Part shown: positions 23,118 through 54,646 of the stretch, in pieces
Layout of the letters: each line of letters begins with the position of its first letter
Position numbering within the stretch: position 1 is the stretch's first letter
Origin: Apostichopus japonicus
Taxonomy: Eukaryota; Echinodermata; Holothuroidea; Aspidochirotida; Stichopodidae
Direction: 5' to 3'
Assembly (NCBI RefSeq): GCF_037975245.1
Contig: NC_092573.1
Coordinates: 24,021,265-24,085,264, forward strand
Length of the DNA stretch: 64,000 bases
Position numbers and translations under genes: made by a program
Notes under the pieces: generated by a model
Told to the model about the DNA's origin: nothing
The model's database searches: none
The model's input: only the letters and a program-made list of their open reading frames with translations

Positions 23118-26100
23118 ATGTTTGTTGCAAAAACGCAGTACAATCAGCTATTAATTTGGACGTATGGTAACACTATTATATGATGTCATTTGTAGACTTG
23201 ATCAAGTCTATGCTTTTCACATGAAGGATTATGAACTACCCCCTGTTGTTGCCCACAAAAGTACTGAATTACTGTCGAGTAGCTTTCTCTTCAGAACATA
23301 ACATCAGCTATTATACCCTTTTTCTTTGGATGTATGGATATATTTTTTATTTTGCCAGTACCTATCAGTTTACTCTGATTCTATTTCAACAGGTGTAGTG
23401 GTAACGGTACATACATGAGGAATCCATTGAAAGAAACAACACAGAGAATACATAAACAAGACTAGACTTGATCTTATCATGGCAATGTTTTAAGTAATGG
23501 CAGTATATCAAAATCAACCTACTGTATTTATAAATTGAAATTGATGGTCATATTTGGTACTTGTGAAGATAACATTAAAGGCCCATAGAACCAGTCTGTG
23601 TATTAATCTTCAAGACAGACAGATCAATATAATTGTCATTGGTTTATAATTTTATGATCAACTTTTAAGTTCCCCTTGAATACAAAGTACTATCAATGGA
23701 GTACTGGTTGCAATCACTCTGAAAGAGTCACTTTGTGGAATTAAAGACATTCACAACCCTTTGACAAATCGGAGAGATCATAGAGTGTTCCTCTGAGAGA
23801 AAACAACTCTTCCTCCTTGTTTATCCCCGAGGACCTTTTCTCACCGAGGTCGGAAACGTTCTAGTTTGATCATTCTCTCTACTACTTGATCTACTAATAA
23901 TTTTCCTTTTTTGTAAAATGCAGAATGTTGCATTTTAAAAGCAGCAACTTCCTTTTAATTATGAAGCAAAATTGAGAATGGTTTGAACCTATTCCAATTT
24001 TCTAATTTCGCACAAGGTTAATATAGCAATGGAGAATGTTCCTGCATGCAGCAATGTTTCAGTAGAATTGATTGGGAGAAGTTAATCTCTTGCTAACTAA
24101 CATTAATTTGGTAAAACTAATCTAGGAAGGTTAGTTTAATCATTTGTAATCTTATTTGGAGTAATTATGAATAACTGCTTGAAGATATTTCTTATTCATC
24201 AGTAATCAAAGCTATCCTCACAGCTTGTGGCTCTGGCATAGATGATGAAAATTAAATGGCCTTCTTTATGAAATATATGCAATAATTTCTACCTCTTATT
24301 AAGGAAACTGGAAATGAAATTCAATGAAACAGACTGGTAACAATTTTTTAATTGGCCATTTCTAGATTCAAAGCCTTTCTTTGATACATGGGCTTAATTT
24401 TGAAATATTATCTTTTCTTTCATTGCGAGGTCAACAAATGTCTAAAATAAGCTTATTTTGCTGGTGTGTTTTTCTTTAAGAGCTTTTCATCATTTCTGCT
24501 GTACTTCCTGCTCATGGCTAATATCAGCATCTGCTCATGAATATGCATGCACATTCAGTAGGCAGCGATTGGATAATGACATTACGAGATCAACAAATCA
24601 GAAGGCAGTGTCAGATGTAGTTTGCTAGAAGCATCAATAAGAAAGCAAATAGGGGGAAATAAGAATTTGTAAATAAACCAAAGAGGTATAAAACTGAAAG
24701 TTTACTCTAGGCTATGAAAGCTTAAAGCTATTCCAAAATTTAAAAAGCAAAAAGTTCTGAGAAATGACAAAACTAAAAGCTGTTGCCTTGTCATGCCATC
24801 TGCTCATCATGCAGTGACATCATATCATCTCTCATTTTATAGCTTATTTTGCATTTTATAGCATTTTATACTGCTTTTTTTTTTCCACAAAAATGTGTGT
24901 CAGTACGTTTTATTTTGTGTATTTGCATAGATGATGAATTGCACTGTTTAAATGTTTTGGAGATTTAAATCTTTATGCGGTCGATGGTAAAACTAAAGTG
25001 TTGGTAACTCAGTTGTTTCCGTTATGCGTTCGTCTTGTTACAGTTTTGTTTTTATGTGTAATTTCAGTCTATCATGTGTCTGTTAATTAACATTTCAACA
25101 TTTCTGTAATCTCTGTCTTTCTTCGTAGATATAACAATTTTAGTGAAAGGGTTGACTAAATCAACTCACCCTTATTAGTCAAGCTTTTACATAATCAGGA
25201 TATGTGCCACAATGGTTATTCATAGTACACCATATGTGTGATGCCTAACGTGTGTGGTTTTGTATACACAGTATCACATCTTGTTGGGATCAATGATACC
25301 TCAAGATCGTGCCCAAGTTTTTGTCGTGACCGGAATAAGGAACTGAGAATTAATGTTCAAAGCAAATTATATCGTTTATGTACATCTAGATTTTGATATG
25401 AAACTATATGCCATCATGATTGACACTGTAGGCACTAGGTATGTGCACCAGTATAATTAAAAGCAGGTAAACTTAATTCAGCTCTTAATTAGATTAAGTA
25501 ATTGCATCAAGATCTGCATTTCAGAGAGTACTATGAAATCTTCTATAATTGTTATTCAAACTTTAATGGTTTGTTATGCTGAATAGTACAATGCTATATA
25601 GGGTGCATGGTTAATAAACCTTTGGTTAATTCAAAACCGCATTCTCATATTTTTGAGAAAAAAACACATCCGTCTGCGGTTACTAAAATACTCGGATATA
25701 TATTAGTACGATTATTGTAAAAGGAGTCAGAGAACAAGATGATTTGTTGAAACCTTGACTTAATAAAGTACTTTTCGGTGCATGAATTAGGGGGAGCCAG
25801 CAAGTTCTTGCTTAATTTTTCTTATAGCAATTGTTATTTTAGCTGGTTATGTTGTAGTGGCTGTGCTACGAGAATAAGTCCCCTTCTGACTCACATGCCA
25901 AATCATCTAATGAAACTAAATTTGAAAAGACATTCATTCATTCATAACTCATATATATATATATATATATTAATAACTATCCCTTACAAGGTGAAGTAAG
26001 CTTTGATATACATATATATGTATATATGACATAGTATTACTCACTTGTCAACTATCTTTTCTATCAATCTTTTGTATCCATTCCTAATAAAACATTATTC

Positions 26101-28564
26101 GTCATTGTCTCCTCAAAGCTCATGTCAGTCATTTTCTATATATTTGTTAATTTCTGTAAATGAATTATTAAATGAATTTTGTATTACCACTTAGATGAAG
26201 AGTCTTCCATAAAAGTGTACATTAGTTATAAATTATATGATTCCAGAATATTTACTAATACAATTTTGAAAAATGATAAAAAAAAATTCATTTGATAATA
26301 GGAAAGAAAATTTCACAAAGTCTGGTTTTCTCAAGGTGAAAGGCATTTTGCCATCATCTAATAGTCACATGGATCAAACAATTTTCTTGCTTATTTTGTA
26401 AATATTTGAAATCCAGTATCGATGAAAAATACCAACATGGACAACCACACAAACTTGGTTTTAAGTCATTTCAACAAAGTTTACTTTTTTCTTTCGTAGA
26501 AATTCTCAATTCTTGTTTTCTTATCATAGTATAAGAGGCTGCTTCATCAGAATATTTAAGTGTTAAATGTCAATAATGTTGATTAAACAATGTAAGAAAT
26601 TATTGCTCAGGGAAATAAAGATTGAGAACTATACATGACTGAAAGCAAGTGTCTGCTCTAAGTGTTTGAGTCGATTGGAGTCTATTTCTTAACACTGTTA
26701 ATGTCTTATCATTAAGCATGGATACATTGATTGCCCTGCCTCCATGTCCAACCCTACTCCCTTCAAATGTTATAATTGCCAGTTGTATTAATTTTAAATT
26801 AACTCAACAGTAGGTTATTTTATATTAATTAATTGTATTGTTTTTAGACAGTCAATTGTTGTTGATGTAATGTAGAAACTAAGAAATGATCACCTATTAT
26901 ATATTATACAACACCTAATTGTATTCTGGTCATTTGATTGGTCAATTGCTCGTTAATTGCATGCAAAATCCGCTCCATTGCACTCTATGAAATAGAACCA
27001 TGGGTTAAACTTTTTTGATAGCACTTTTTTCAATGGTAAGAGAGCAGAGAAACTTGTCTGCTCAAAACAATCTGTTGCATGAGTGCATTTTACATCCAAT
27101 TATATCCAAATTTGAAGGTGTTGTATAAAACGAATAATGAATGTGTTCCATTCCTGCAATAGTGCAAATATTTCATTCGTTGAAAGATGTAATTTGTTCC
27201 ATTCAACGAGGCTCAGCCTCGTTGAATGGAACATTCCATCTTTCAACGAATGAAATATTTGCACTATTGCACTCATAACCATTCATTATTTGTATAACGA
27301 TACCTTGTAGTGGTTGTCGCACTTTGATACATAAGACAGATCTTCTGGTACAAAGATCATTTTTGGTTTGCTTATTCGAGGTTACTTCGATTGATACATC
27401 AGGATAACATGTATGGTTTTAAACGTTGTTAATGAAAACAATGGAACAGAAAGCATCTTAGGTTATATCTAGTAGTAGTAATAGTAAGTTGAGTCTCGTC
27501 TATCCGACATGCTCAGTGATCAACCTCCGCTTCGTATCACGATAAATTTATTCAATATGCAAACTATTGTGATCATATTTACACAATGGCATTTATACAA
27601 TTTACACCATGCAGTGTCAATGTTTGGCTGGTGAATGGAAGCCCTTTTGGTGAGGTCCAGACTTACCTCATGTAACTTGCTGGACAACGAATTTAAAGAA
27701 AGTTCAAAATAGACAAAGTTTTTTGCTCTCATTTATTAACAAATATATGTACACACATTGCAATCATTAAAACTTGAAGTCAAGATCTGAGTTTTATACT
27801 CAAGGTTTATTATTATTATGTGCAAAATAGGACGGATTTTAATAGAGAAATGGTAACGCACTCTAGACTGACCGGTTATGAAATCAATATTTTTATTTAA
27901 GCAAAAATTCATACTATTGTCAAACCTACACTGAGAAAATGTGTAAAGTCTGTATAAACTATAACAGCATGCTTCAAGGTGTTATAACTTGTTGCAAGAA
28001 TGCTTGCATTTGGAATGCTTTATATCTTTGATAAATTGGTAAATCCACTGTTGGATACATCTCTAGTGTCATACATTTTATCCAAGTTCTACTTGAGGTT
28101 ACTTATAACCACATTACCAAATAACAATAACCGTATAACCATATTATAACCATGCATGGCCACTTCAAGTCAAGTCAAATATCCAACCTTTCAAATTCTG
28201 AGTTAAAATTTTGTAACTGGAGTCATACTAGCTGTATTCAGAAAATCTCACTCCACTTGTTCGACTCTTTTTAGAAAGAATGGTACAACTTGCACATTTT
28301 AACAACTCTTTCATTGGGCTATAGTGGAAGAATGGAATGGCTAATAAGTGTTTCTTTCGTACCAACAAACACATAAATAGATTTAAAAGCTCATAAAATG
28401 CAGACTGAATAATCTTAGATAGTATTTCCTGATCCATTCAAGTTTCCTCTATAGATTGCATCAAGGTGATAGATTTTTTGGGGGGTATTATGTCAGTAGC
28501 ATCTCCTGAGTAATATCATCTTTCAATCTTCTACGGTTGGTTACTCCATTTTTTACCTGCTAAA
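23118..28564. other. Intergenic region between convergent MFSD12 and DNAI1
   Basis: AT-rich with a short TA microsatellite at 25,951-25,971 and a foldback palindrome at about 27,115-27,306. No coding exon is supported. A minus-strand AATAAA at 27,892-27,897 could end the DNAI1 transcript about 670 nt after its stop, but nothing confirms it. Confidence 0.5.
27115..27306. repeat. Foldback palindrome (~190 bp), MITE-like
   Basis: The two halves are reverse complements around 27,214. CGAGGCT/AGCCTCG meet around a single C, then GTTCCATTCAA / TTGAATGGAAC, ATTTCATTCGTTGAAAGATG / CATCTTTCAACGAATGAAAT, TGCAATAGTGCAAATA / TATTTGCACTATTGCA, and AATAATGAATG / CATTCATTATT at the outside. Only small indels break the symmetry. 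It would form a very long hairpin as DNA or RNA. Confidence 0.85.
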
Positions 28565-47321
<18,757 letters not shown>

Positions 47322-47415
47322 TTTCTATTTATCTTTCACTGATATGAATAACTTAGCCTGCTTTCTTATTCGGTCGAGCTCTGTAGACTAGTCCAGGCTC
47401 ATATCGGTGAGTCGT

Positions 47416-47430
47416 GTTGTTAAGGGTAAC
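47416..47430 (-). promoter_or_regulatory. RFX X-box upstream of DNAI1
   Basis: The minus strand reads GTTACC-CTT-AACAAC. Against the RFX consensus GTNRCC(N0-3)RGYAAC, 11 of 12 defined positions match. It sits about 95-109 bp before the DNAI1 ATG, the usual distance for ciliary genes controlled by RFX factors. The match and position are seen; binding is inferred. Confidence 0.65.
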
Positions 47431-47442
47431 TGCGCATGCGTA
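47431..47442. promoter_or_regulatory. NRF1-like site
   Basis: TGCGCATGCGTA matches the NRF1 palindrome YGCGCAYGCGCR at 11 of 12 positions and abuts the X-box. Such sites are typical of TATA-less promoters. Confidence 0.55.
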
Positions 47443-48331
47443 CCTGACGACTATCTGCAGTTCTATTTCTGCAATCCATCAAGTTGATGCAATGATAGTG
47501 CGGGAGAAAGTCTCTTCGAACTAGTTACGTTCCATCTCCTCTTACCCCTCCATCCTACCTTCACCTCCTCTGACAATCATGTCCACACCAAATGCATGTA
47601 TTATAGTGCACATCACGGGCGAATTAGTTACTTTGAGTTTTGTTTTACCGAAGCCGTCTTGGACTCTTGGGTCAACTGGTTTTATGCATTATAATTGGTG
47701 GAATGCAGAGGAGGGGAAAACGCAAAGATAAAGTGTGTGGCACCACTATAGGAGTGTGAGACTGTAGACTCCAGAAAGCGTTTGCAGTCGGGCTACATCG
47801 ACGATAGTGAAGCAAATCTTGCCCTTTGTCAGAAGAATCATTGTGGGTTTTTTTCCCGGGGAAAATACTTGTCGGGTACATGTAAAAATGTTATGAGGGT
47901 GATCAGGTGATGAAACGTTCAGGCTGTTGGGCTTTTTCATGATTTCCGTTTTGTCGGGAAAAAGTTGTTAGTGTCTGAGCACATGTAAAGTGATGATAAA
48001 GTAATAACGGAATCAGTTACAATTTCATCTTCCGAGAGGTCAATAAATGTTAGGCCTAGGCCTATATACCTTTGTGTCATTTCTTTGTTTAACGGAACTC
48101 GAAGCGGTAGTCGGGACCGCCGATACTTTGTAAGAAGTAAGACATATGCATATTGTGAGTTTTCTGGGTAGCAAATTTCGTTCACATTCGAAAATGTTTA
48201 CAGTATTAAAAACTTTGAAAAATCGACGATTTATATCAAAGTTTTGACATGGTGTCTCGAAAGTTTCAACATTGTACTGCTGTAGATGACTTAATTGTTC
48301 ATAATGCGGTGTCGGCGACCATGACACTTGA

Positions 48332-48385
48332 GCCAGGATGGTAAACTGGTTAGAATTCTAGCATTCTCTTCCAGTGGTGTGAGCA
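48332..48385 (+). repeat. Possible tRNA-derived SINE head
   Basis: CAGGATGGTAAACTGGTTAG followed by AATTCTAGCATTCTCT resembles the A-box/D-arm start of tRNA-derived SINEs (TGGCNNAGTGG; 8 of 11 here). No good B box follows, so the assignment is weak. Confidence 0.3.
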
Positions 48386-48872
48386 AATGTGGGGGGGGGC
48401 GGATGGAGGCAGGGACCCCACCTCCGACCGTCAGTCGGGGGAAATGGTTCAGTCGAGGGGTTTTACTTTCAGCCGGAGAAGAATTGGACCATTATTATAC
48501 TATATCTCTACACTGGCTAGAGCAGATATTTATATTAGAATGTTTTCTTTAATTTGTATTACTTTCCTTGGATGCTTTTAAGTTTTCCTTTATTTAACGA
48601 GCTGCTCATCACCGTCACCTCCCAAAGTAAATACTAATGATTGGGTTTAGTTGCAACTCAGTCTAAGTAGACCAACTACTCCTATTTATATTTGTGCTAA
48701 GATGTCTTTTCGCGTTCAATGTCCCACCATCAGAATCGCGTTATCTAGCATATCAAATAGCCCATCCTTATGGGCACTCAAATTTATTCTAGAGACGGCT
48801 TCGGTGATGTTGGATATGTACAATCTGGCGTAAGAATCAACAATTTTTCTTCCATATTTTCTTCCTTTCACT

Positions 48873-48929
48873 ATGGAAGATGATGAAACTGACAGTGGAT
48901 ATTCTACTAGTGTCACGGAACATTCAAAG
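48873..48929 (+). CDS. Unidentified gene, exon 1
   Basis: ATG has A at -3 and G at +4. It encodes 19 residues with DETDSGYSTS. The donor GTTTGA is weak, which lowers confidence. It ends in phase 0. Confidence 0.5.
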
Positions 48930-51900
48930 GTTTGAGAAACAAGTTTTCTTTGCTAGTGATTAGAAGTAGATTGGTATAGCAGGTATTAAATTTTCTTACC
49001 ACATGACCGTGTGTAATATAATAACAGACGTTTTTCACCACTGAACCATGCACAACGTTCTAAGAGTTGGGTAAATTTCCTATGTAGTGCAGTACACAAT
49101 GAATGGCCTTGCAGTAAAGCAACACCAGTGGTGTTAATAATAATACTATCTGTAATTTTGTACTCGTTCTTATGACAGGGTTCCATTTTAAAAGTGAGTG
49201 TATGATCCTTTGATATAATTATTACTACCCACAGTCTGAGTACAGCCGTCTCTTCAATGTTTTTGATAATACTTGATACTTATAGGCCTAGACGGTTGTT
49301 GTGAGTATAAGATTTGACTTTAAAATGTCCTCGTTTAGTGGGGTTGTTTTTACATGTAGGGTCCTTAATTGGATGTTAAATTCCTCCACATGTTTTTCTG
49401 CAGAACTGAACTAAGCTGTAATTGTCACATCATCAGTCCTTTTGTGCTTTAATTATTGTAGAATACCCCACAACGCTTGAATCTCTTAGATTATGACCAG
49501 AAGACCCTATAGAAAACAATGTATTGTCGTTCTCAAAAACCCTGTGTATGTGAGTTGCCGGGTATTCTGCAATTGCTCCCCTTTTGTTACTTGTTGGTCT
49601 TCAGAGAGTCCATTTTTGTTTCATTCAACAGCCCTGTAAATGCTTCTCTAAATGGGAACAATCCGCTCTGTATGTACAGTATACATACTCATGGATACAG
49701 GCCCACTCACACAGCCATATAGATGGCATATGTAGCATGTCCACTATCATTGTTAAGCTTATTTGTTGCTCCTTAAAGTTGGATGAGTTGGACTTTTGTG
49801 GTTTACTTTCAGATGATGCCCAACTCAAATGGTACGACCGCAGTTGATTCAAATAAAATAGAAGAAGAGCTATCAAATTCATCTCCAACCGAACTTAAAA
49901 GACCATCATCATTACAGAAAAAAATTGGTAAGTCAAAATCTCAATAACAAATGCAACATATAGTAGTGAACATTCTCCATTTAAGTTATTATGTGTTGAA
50001 GTTTCAGTTGAGTATTTGTAAGGTTTACTAGTTGGTATTACATACTGTCACATTGACAGAAAATCAACACCAATGTACATTCATGTGACATCATTCTATG
50101 AAGTCGAAGACTTTATGGATTTATATGACATTTATATTTACACGATACTTGGAAAAAATAATGTTCACCATCATGCATATTGCAGATAGTGTCTATGATA
50201 AATGTTTGTGCTGAATTTACATTATGTGCTACTGCCATGTAATTGGAAACTCAAGCCTTGTCCGATATTTCAGCTCTGTTGTAGCCTAAAAAGTAAACTT
50301 CTTAAATGATAAAAATTGCTGAAAGTTAATTTGACAGCCAAGATGGATGGAATCATCAAAACAATAACCAATACCATTTGTAGCTTTTCCTATGTGTGGC
50401 TTTAAGTTTCATCCAATCTATTGTTGGTTTCTCATAAAGTTAAGTCACATTACTCAAAACCAGTAAATTAAACATTGTGTAACTACAGATTAAGCATTTT
50501 CCTTTAACCTTTATTATTGAAAGCTCAGTTGTTTAGTTTTGTAGAACCTTTAAACACTGGAAGATTGTTGTTTAGTGCAGACAAAAATAATCTTTCCCTC
50601 AACCTCTAAAGATTCCACAGAAGTTATGCCAGTGGATCTAAATTCATACATTTCCCTGCACTATGAGTTCACTGCATTGCTAGTCTGTCTTGTTATCCTA
50701 TGGATGGCACAATTTGAGTACAGCAAATAAATACCCTAACATACTGCGTGGATAAAATACATTCATTCATTGTGTTGAGTGAGTGGGGGGGGGGGTTAGT
50801 TTAAAGTGTGGGGGTTTGGGGTAACTTATTTATAATGTAAACAAGATTTGCATATAACAATCTTGCTTTTCTCCAAGAAAGCGGAAACATGTCTAATCCA
50901 ATATTTTGTTAAATATGATATGAGTTATGACTTTTTAAGTATAATGAGCGAAAGTTGCCAAATATTGTTTTCTACTTATCACTGTTGTAGAAAGTTGATC
51001 TTGGAATTTTCCTTTCTTTGTACTGTTTGTGATTTTCATCAGCCGATATAAAATACCTAGAATGATGAAAGTGGAAAGAGTAAGGTGTCCTGTTTTGATT
51101 ATAGGGTTTAAAAGATGGCTGTAGTCACCAATGTTGCAGAATGTTCAAAACCAGTATAAATCTATTCCTGTTGTACTGTATTTACCATTTCACTTTTTAT
51201 TTCACATATATTATGAACCTGCAAAATAATAGAAGCTCATTAATCATAGTACAATATTTTGAATAAGTTAGGTCCGAATTTTGCCTCTTCAGTGACTCTA
51301 AATCCACTTCACTGAAACTTTCATGATCTGTTCTTAAACAACGGTTAGCAGTTATCTTTCACTCCAAGATTAATGTATGTCGTTAAGTTACAGAGTTGTT
51401 GACAATTGACAATTTATAATCATGGACGTTAAATATGAATGTAAGACATTGACTTCGGTCAGCTTGCGGCTTTGATAAGCAAATGAGGCTTCTTCGCGAG
51501 TTCCTGCTTGCAGGAGGATCTAAAATACATACATCTTCATTTTTAAGTGTACCATTTGTGTTTTATGCCATAGTATTTAGTTTCTTAAGGACTAATTAGA
51601 GAGTACGTTTGCTATTCATGGTTGTTTCTGTGACTTTTGGCATCAGCCTGAGAACTTGTGTTTGGGTTCCTGATGTAAAACAAAAGTTACCCAAATGGAC
51701 TCTTCAAAGCTAAACTAAATTAATTCTGTTTGTTTCAGTAATATTTTAGTGGTTTTGGAAAACCAAATCTATTGTATTGGTATCCTGGGAAACCAAATTG
51801 CTTGCAGTATTCTATGATCCAACAAAACCAAAGGCAAATTGTCCAAAATTTGTGCAAAACTCCAGCAATTTTTGGTACCAGTTGGTAAAAAACAGCTAAA

Positions 51901-54611
51901 TTCACCCTCATGGCAGAAATGTATAATGTTTGAGCCTATGTGATCGTTCTGTACTTGTCTGTCTGATTGTCTGTCTGTCTGTCTGAAAGTATAGTTAATA
52001 TGCTAAATGAAATGCATGGAAGATTAAAGTAGTATATGTTTCTGTTTCTGTGTCATTTCTGTTCGTGTTTTCTCTCACGTCAGATCAATAAATTGGTGCC
52101 GTTTCAATTTCAGATTTTGAAAATAGTGTTGGTGCCTGAATGCTGAAAAATCTAGTTGGTTCCCTATCATATCAATAAAAATTAAAAGCAATGACTAAAT
52201 TGCTCTTAAACAAATTGTCCTTTCTCCCTCTTGATTCTTAATTTCAAGCCTTGGTCTCAACATTTTTACACTGCATTACACATAATTTTTGTCAAGGACA
52301 GTTGGCTTTGGATGTCATCAATGGGTGTGTTGCTTTTACGAAAGTAAAACAACATTTTTGGTTTGAGTAACATAGAACTTCAAACTAGAACAGTGGATAA
52401 TCACAAGTACATGATTGAGAAATTTTTAAAAGTGAATATTTCAAAAACCATAGTTTTAGCTACAGGAACACTAAAGTATCTCCCGGTTTGTTGGACTATA
52501 ATGTACAACCACACATATTTTTGCCCAAAGTCATCCATTAAAAACAGTATGATTAACTGTAGGTTAACTTTGGTCTATTCATCAGAACTTTGTTAAACAT
52601 TCAACAGTACCCCCTATGTTGATAGACTTAAAGTTTACACTTAGAAACCAATGTTGAGGTTTAAACAACAGTATTTATTTGTATCAGATGCAGATTGCCT
52701 CATACTTTGTTTATAGACATGTCCTTCACTGAAACTTGATTATGAAATTATTAGTATGTATACTGTATGTGTACTGGCAGTACTGTGTATGTGTAAAACT
52801 ACCTGTCTTTCTCATATGATATTTTGGTATGACCAAGTCTTAAACTTAGATTAAGTGATCTAACTGTATTCGGTTTGAGGGCCATATATCCATTGCAAAT
52901 ATGTATGCATTATCTGTGTAAGATATTACTTTCTGGTAGCCACACATTTCATTCCATACAGTTAGCAGTGTGTTTACCCAGATATGATTAATGCTTCAGT
53001 GATTCCATTGCACAAGTACTCTTCAGTCTTCACACACCGCTGAATTGAATACCACATGTGTCAACTTTCTTGATGGAAGAGGCTGTGAATGGCTGACTGG
53101 AACTTAAAAGAAAACACAGGCAAAAAGAGAAATTGGTAATAACTGGAGTAGATGAAAAACAGCAAGCTAAGCCAATCTGTATCCTGCTTTCATCCTTGGT
53201 GAAAAGACTGGCAAACAGTGATGAAATTGTGTAAAAAATATATGGATTCTAACTTTAATAGTTTCTTCACGTGGCATGGCTTCTCCATGGTGTTATAACT
53301 ATTAAATGGTATTTTTTTTCAATTATGAAAAGAACCCTCAGATGATCCATCTTTAATGATATTTCATATCTGTGGAAAATTAATATGCAGTATGGGGCTG
53401 TGTTAGGTGCTTCAATTCATTTCGAATGTAAATTTCATTTATCTATATACACAGAGAATTATTCACAGTAGAAAGTCAATGTTGGGATATTGATTATCAG
53501 AAAAATTGAAATTTATTTGGAATCTACTATTAAATTGTAACATGTGGCATTAAAACTACTCTGTGCATAATATATACAACATGAATTATTGCTACTGTAG
53601 AACTAATTTGTATACTAAGCTATAAAGCAACTTCTTCTTATAGGTTTTAACATACAACTATGTTGTACTTTACTTTTTGTAGTTTATGGATAAACAAAGT
53701 CCCAAGCTATATCAATCTCAAAACGTTGATATCTTGTCTTCAATGAATCGATGGAAACCGAACTAGGTTCTACAGTACTGCTACAAGTTACCATACATAT
53801 TGCATGCATTGAATATATCATGATCAGTAAATGGCTCTATACAGTTAATTGCATTGAGCGTTCATATCTCCGGATATTGCTTTCAACCTTAAACACATTT
53901 TATTAAATTACTTACACAACAGTAAGGAATAAATTTACCGTCAGGGATGATTACAGAATGCCAATTTTCACCTACAGTTTCTGCTGTATCTATTGACTCA
54001 TCTCTTGAAAACTAATACATAAAAGTAGAATTGGTTTGCACAGCAAGACACACACAGTTAAGGTCATCTTTTGTTTCCAGTCAGAAACCTTCATTAGGTT
54101 ATTAGTTTCTACTGTGGGTTTGGTTATTCACTTAGATCTATTGCTTACGTACAGTAATGTTCGATCTTTTGTCGCCATCGACCAAAACAACCAAGGGTGA
54201 TGCAGATAGTGAAAAGTGCCATTTCATTTTGTTTTGTGTACTTATACAGAGTATGCAGCATATATATTTGTTTTTGTAGTTAGTATTTTTTTTTTTGTCT
54301 TCTGTTTGTCCTAATTTTTGCAGAGTGGATCTAAATTCTGTATACTTAAATCCTAGAAACGCTACTCAATTGGTACTTATCAGCCATCATAGCCTACATA
54401 TTACATTTACTGTGATCGTTAAAGGGATTTATGTGTAAATTAATCTGCCATTTAGGTAGTAAAAGTACCCTCATATGTAGTCAGTATCTAAGCTGGATTC
54501 TGTACTCACACTTGTTAAAGCTAAACAAAGACTTATTTCTCTTGATGGTTGTCAGTTTCAAATTTTGTTACTGGCACTATGACCAGGAATGATCCCAGAG
54601 TACTGTAGGCT

Positions 54612-54646
<35 letters not shown>

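Larger units (their letters stand above)
47322..48872. other. Head-to-head intergenic region between DNAI1 and the unidentified gene
   Basis: 1.55 kb separate two divergent start codons. It contains the X-box and NRF1-like site near DNAI1, several TAGGCCTAGG-type motifs and a possible tRNA-like SINE head at about 48,332-48,385. No coding exon is supported. Confidence 0.5.
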
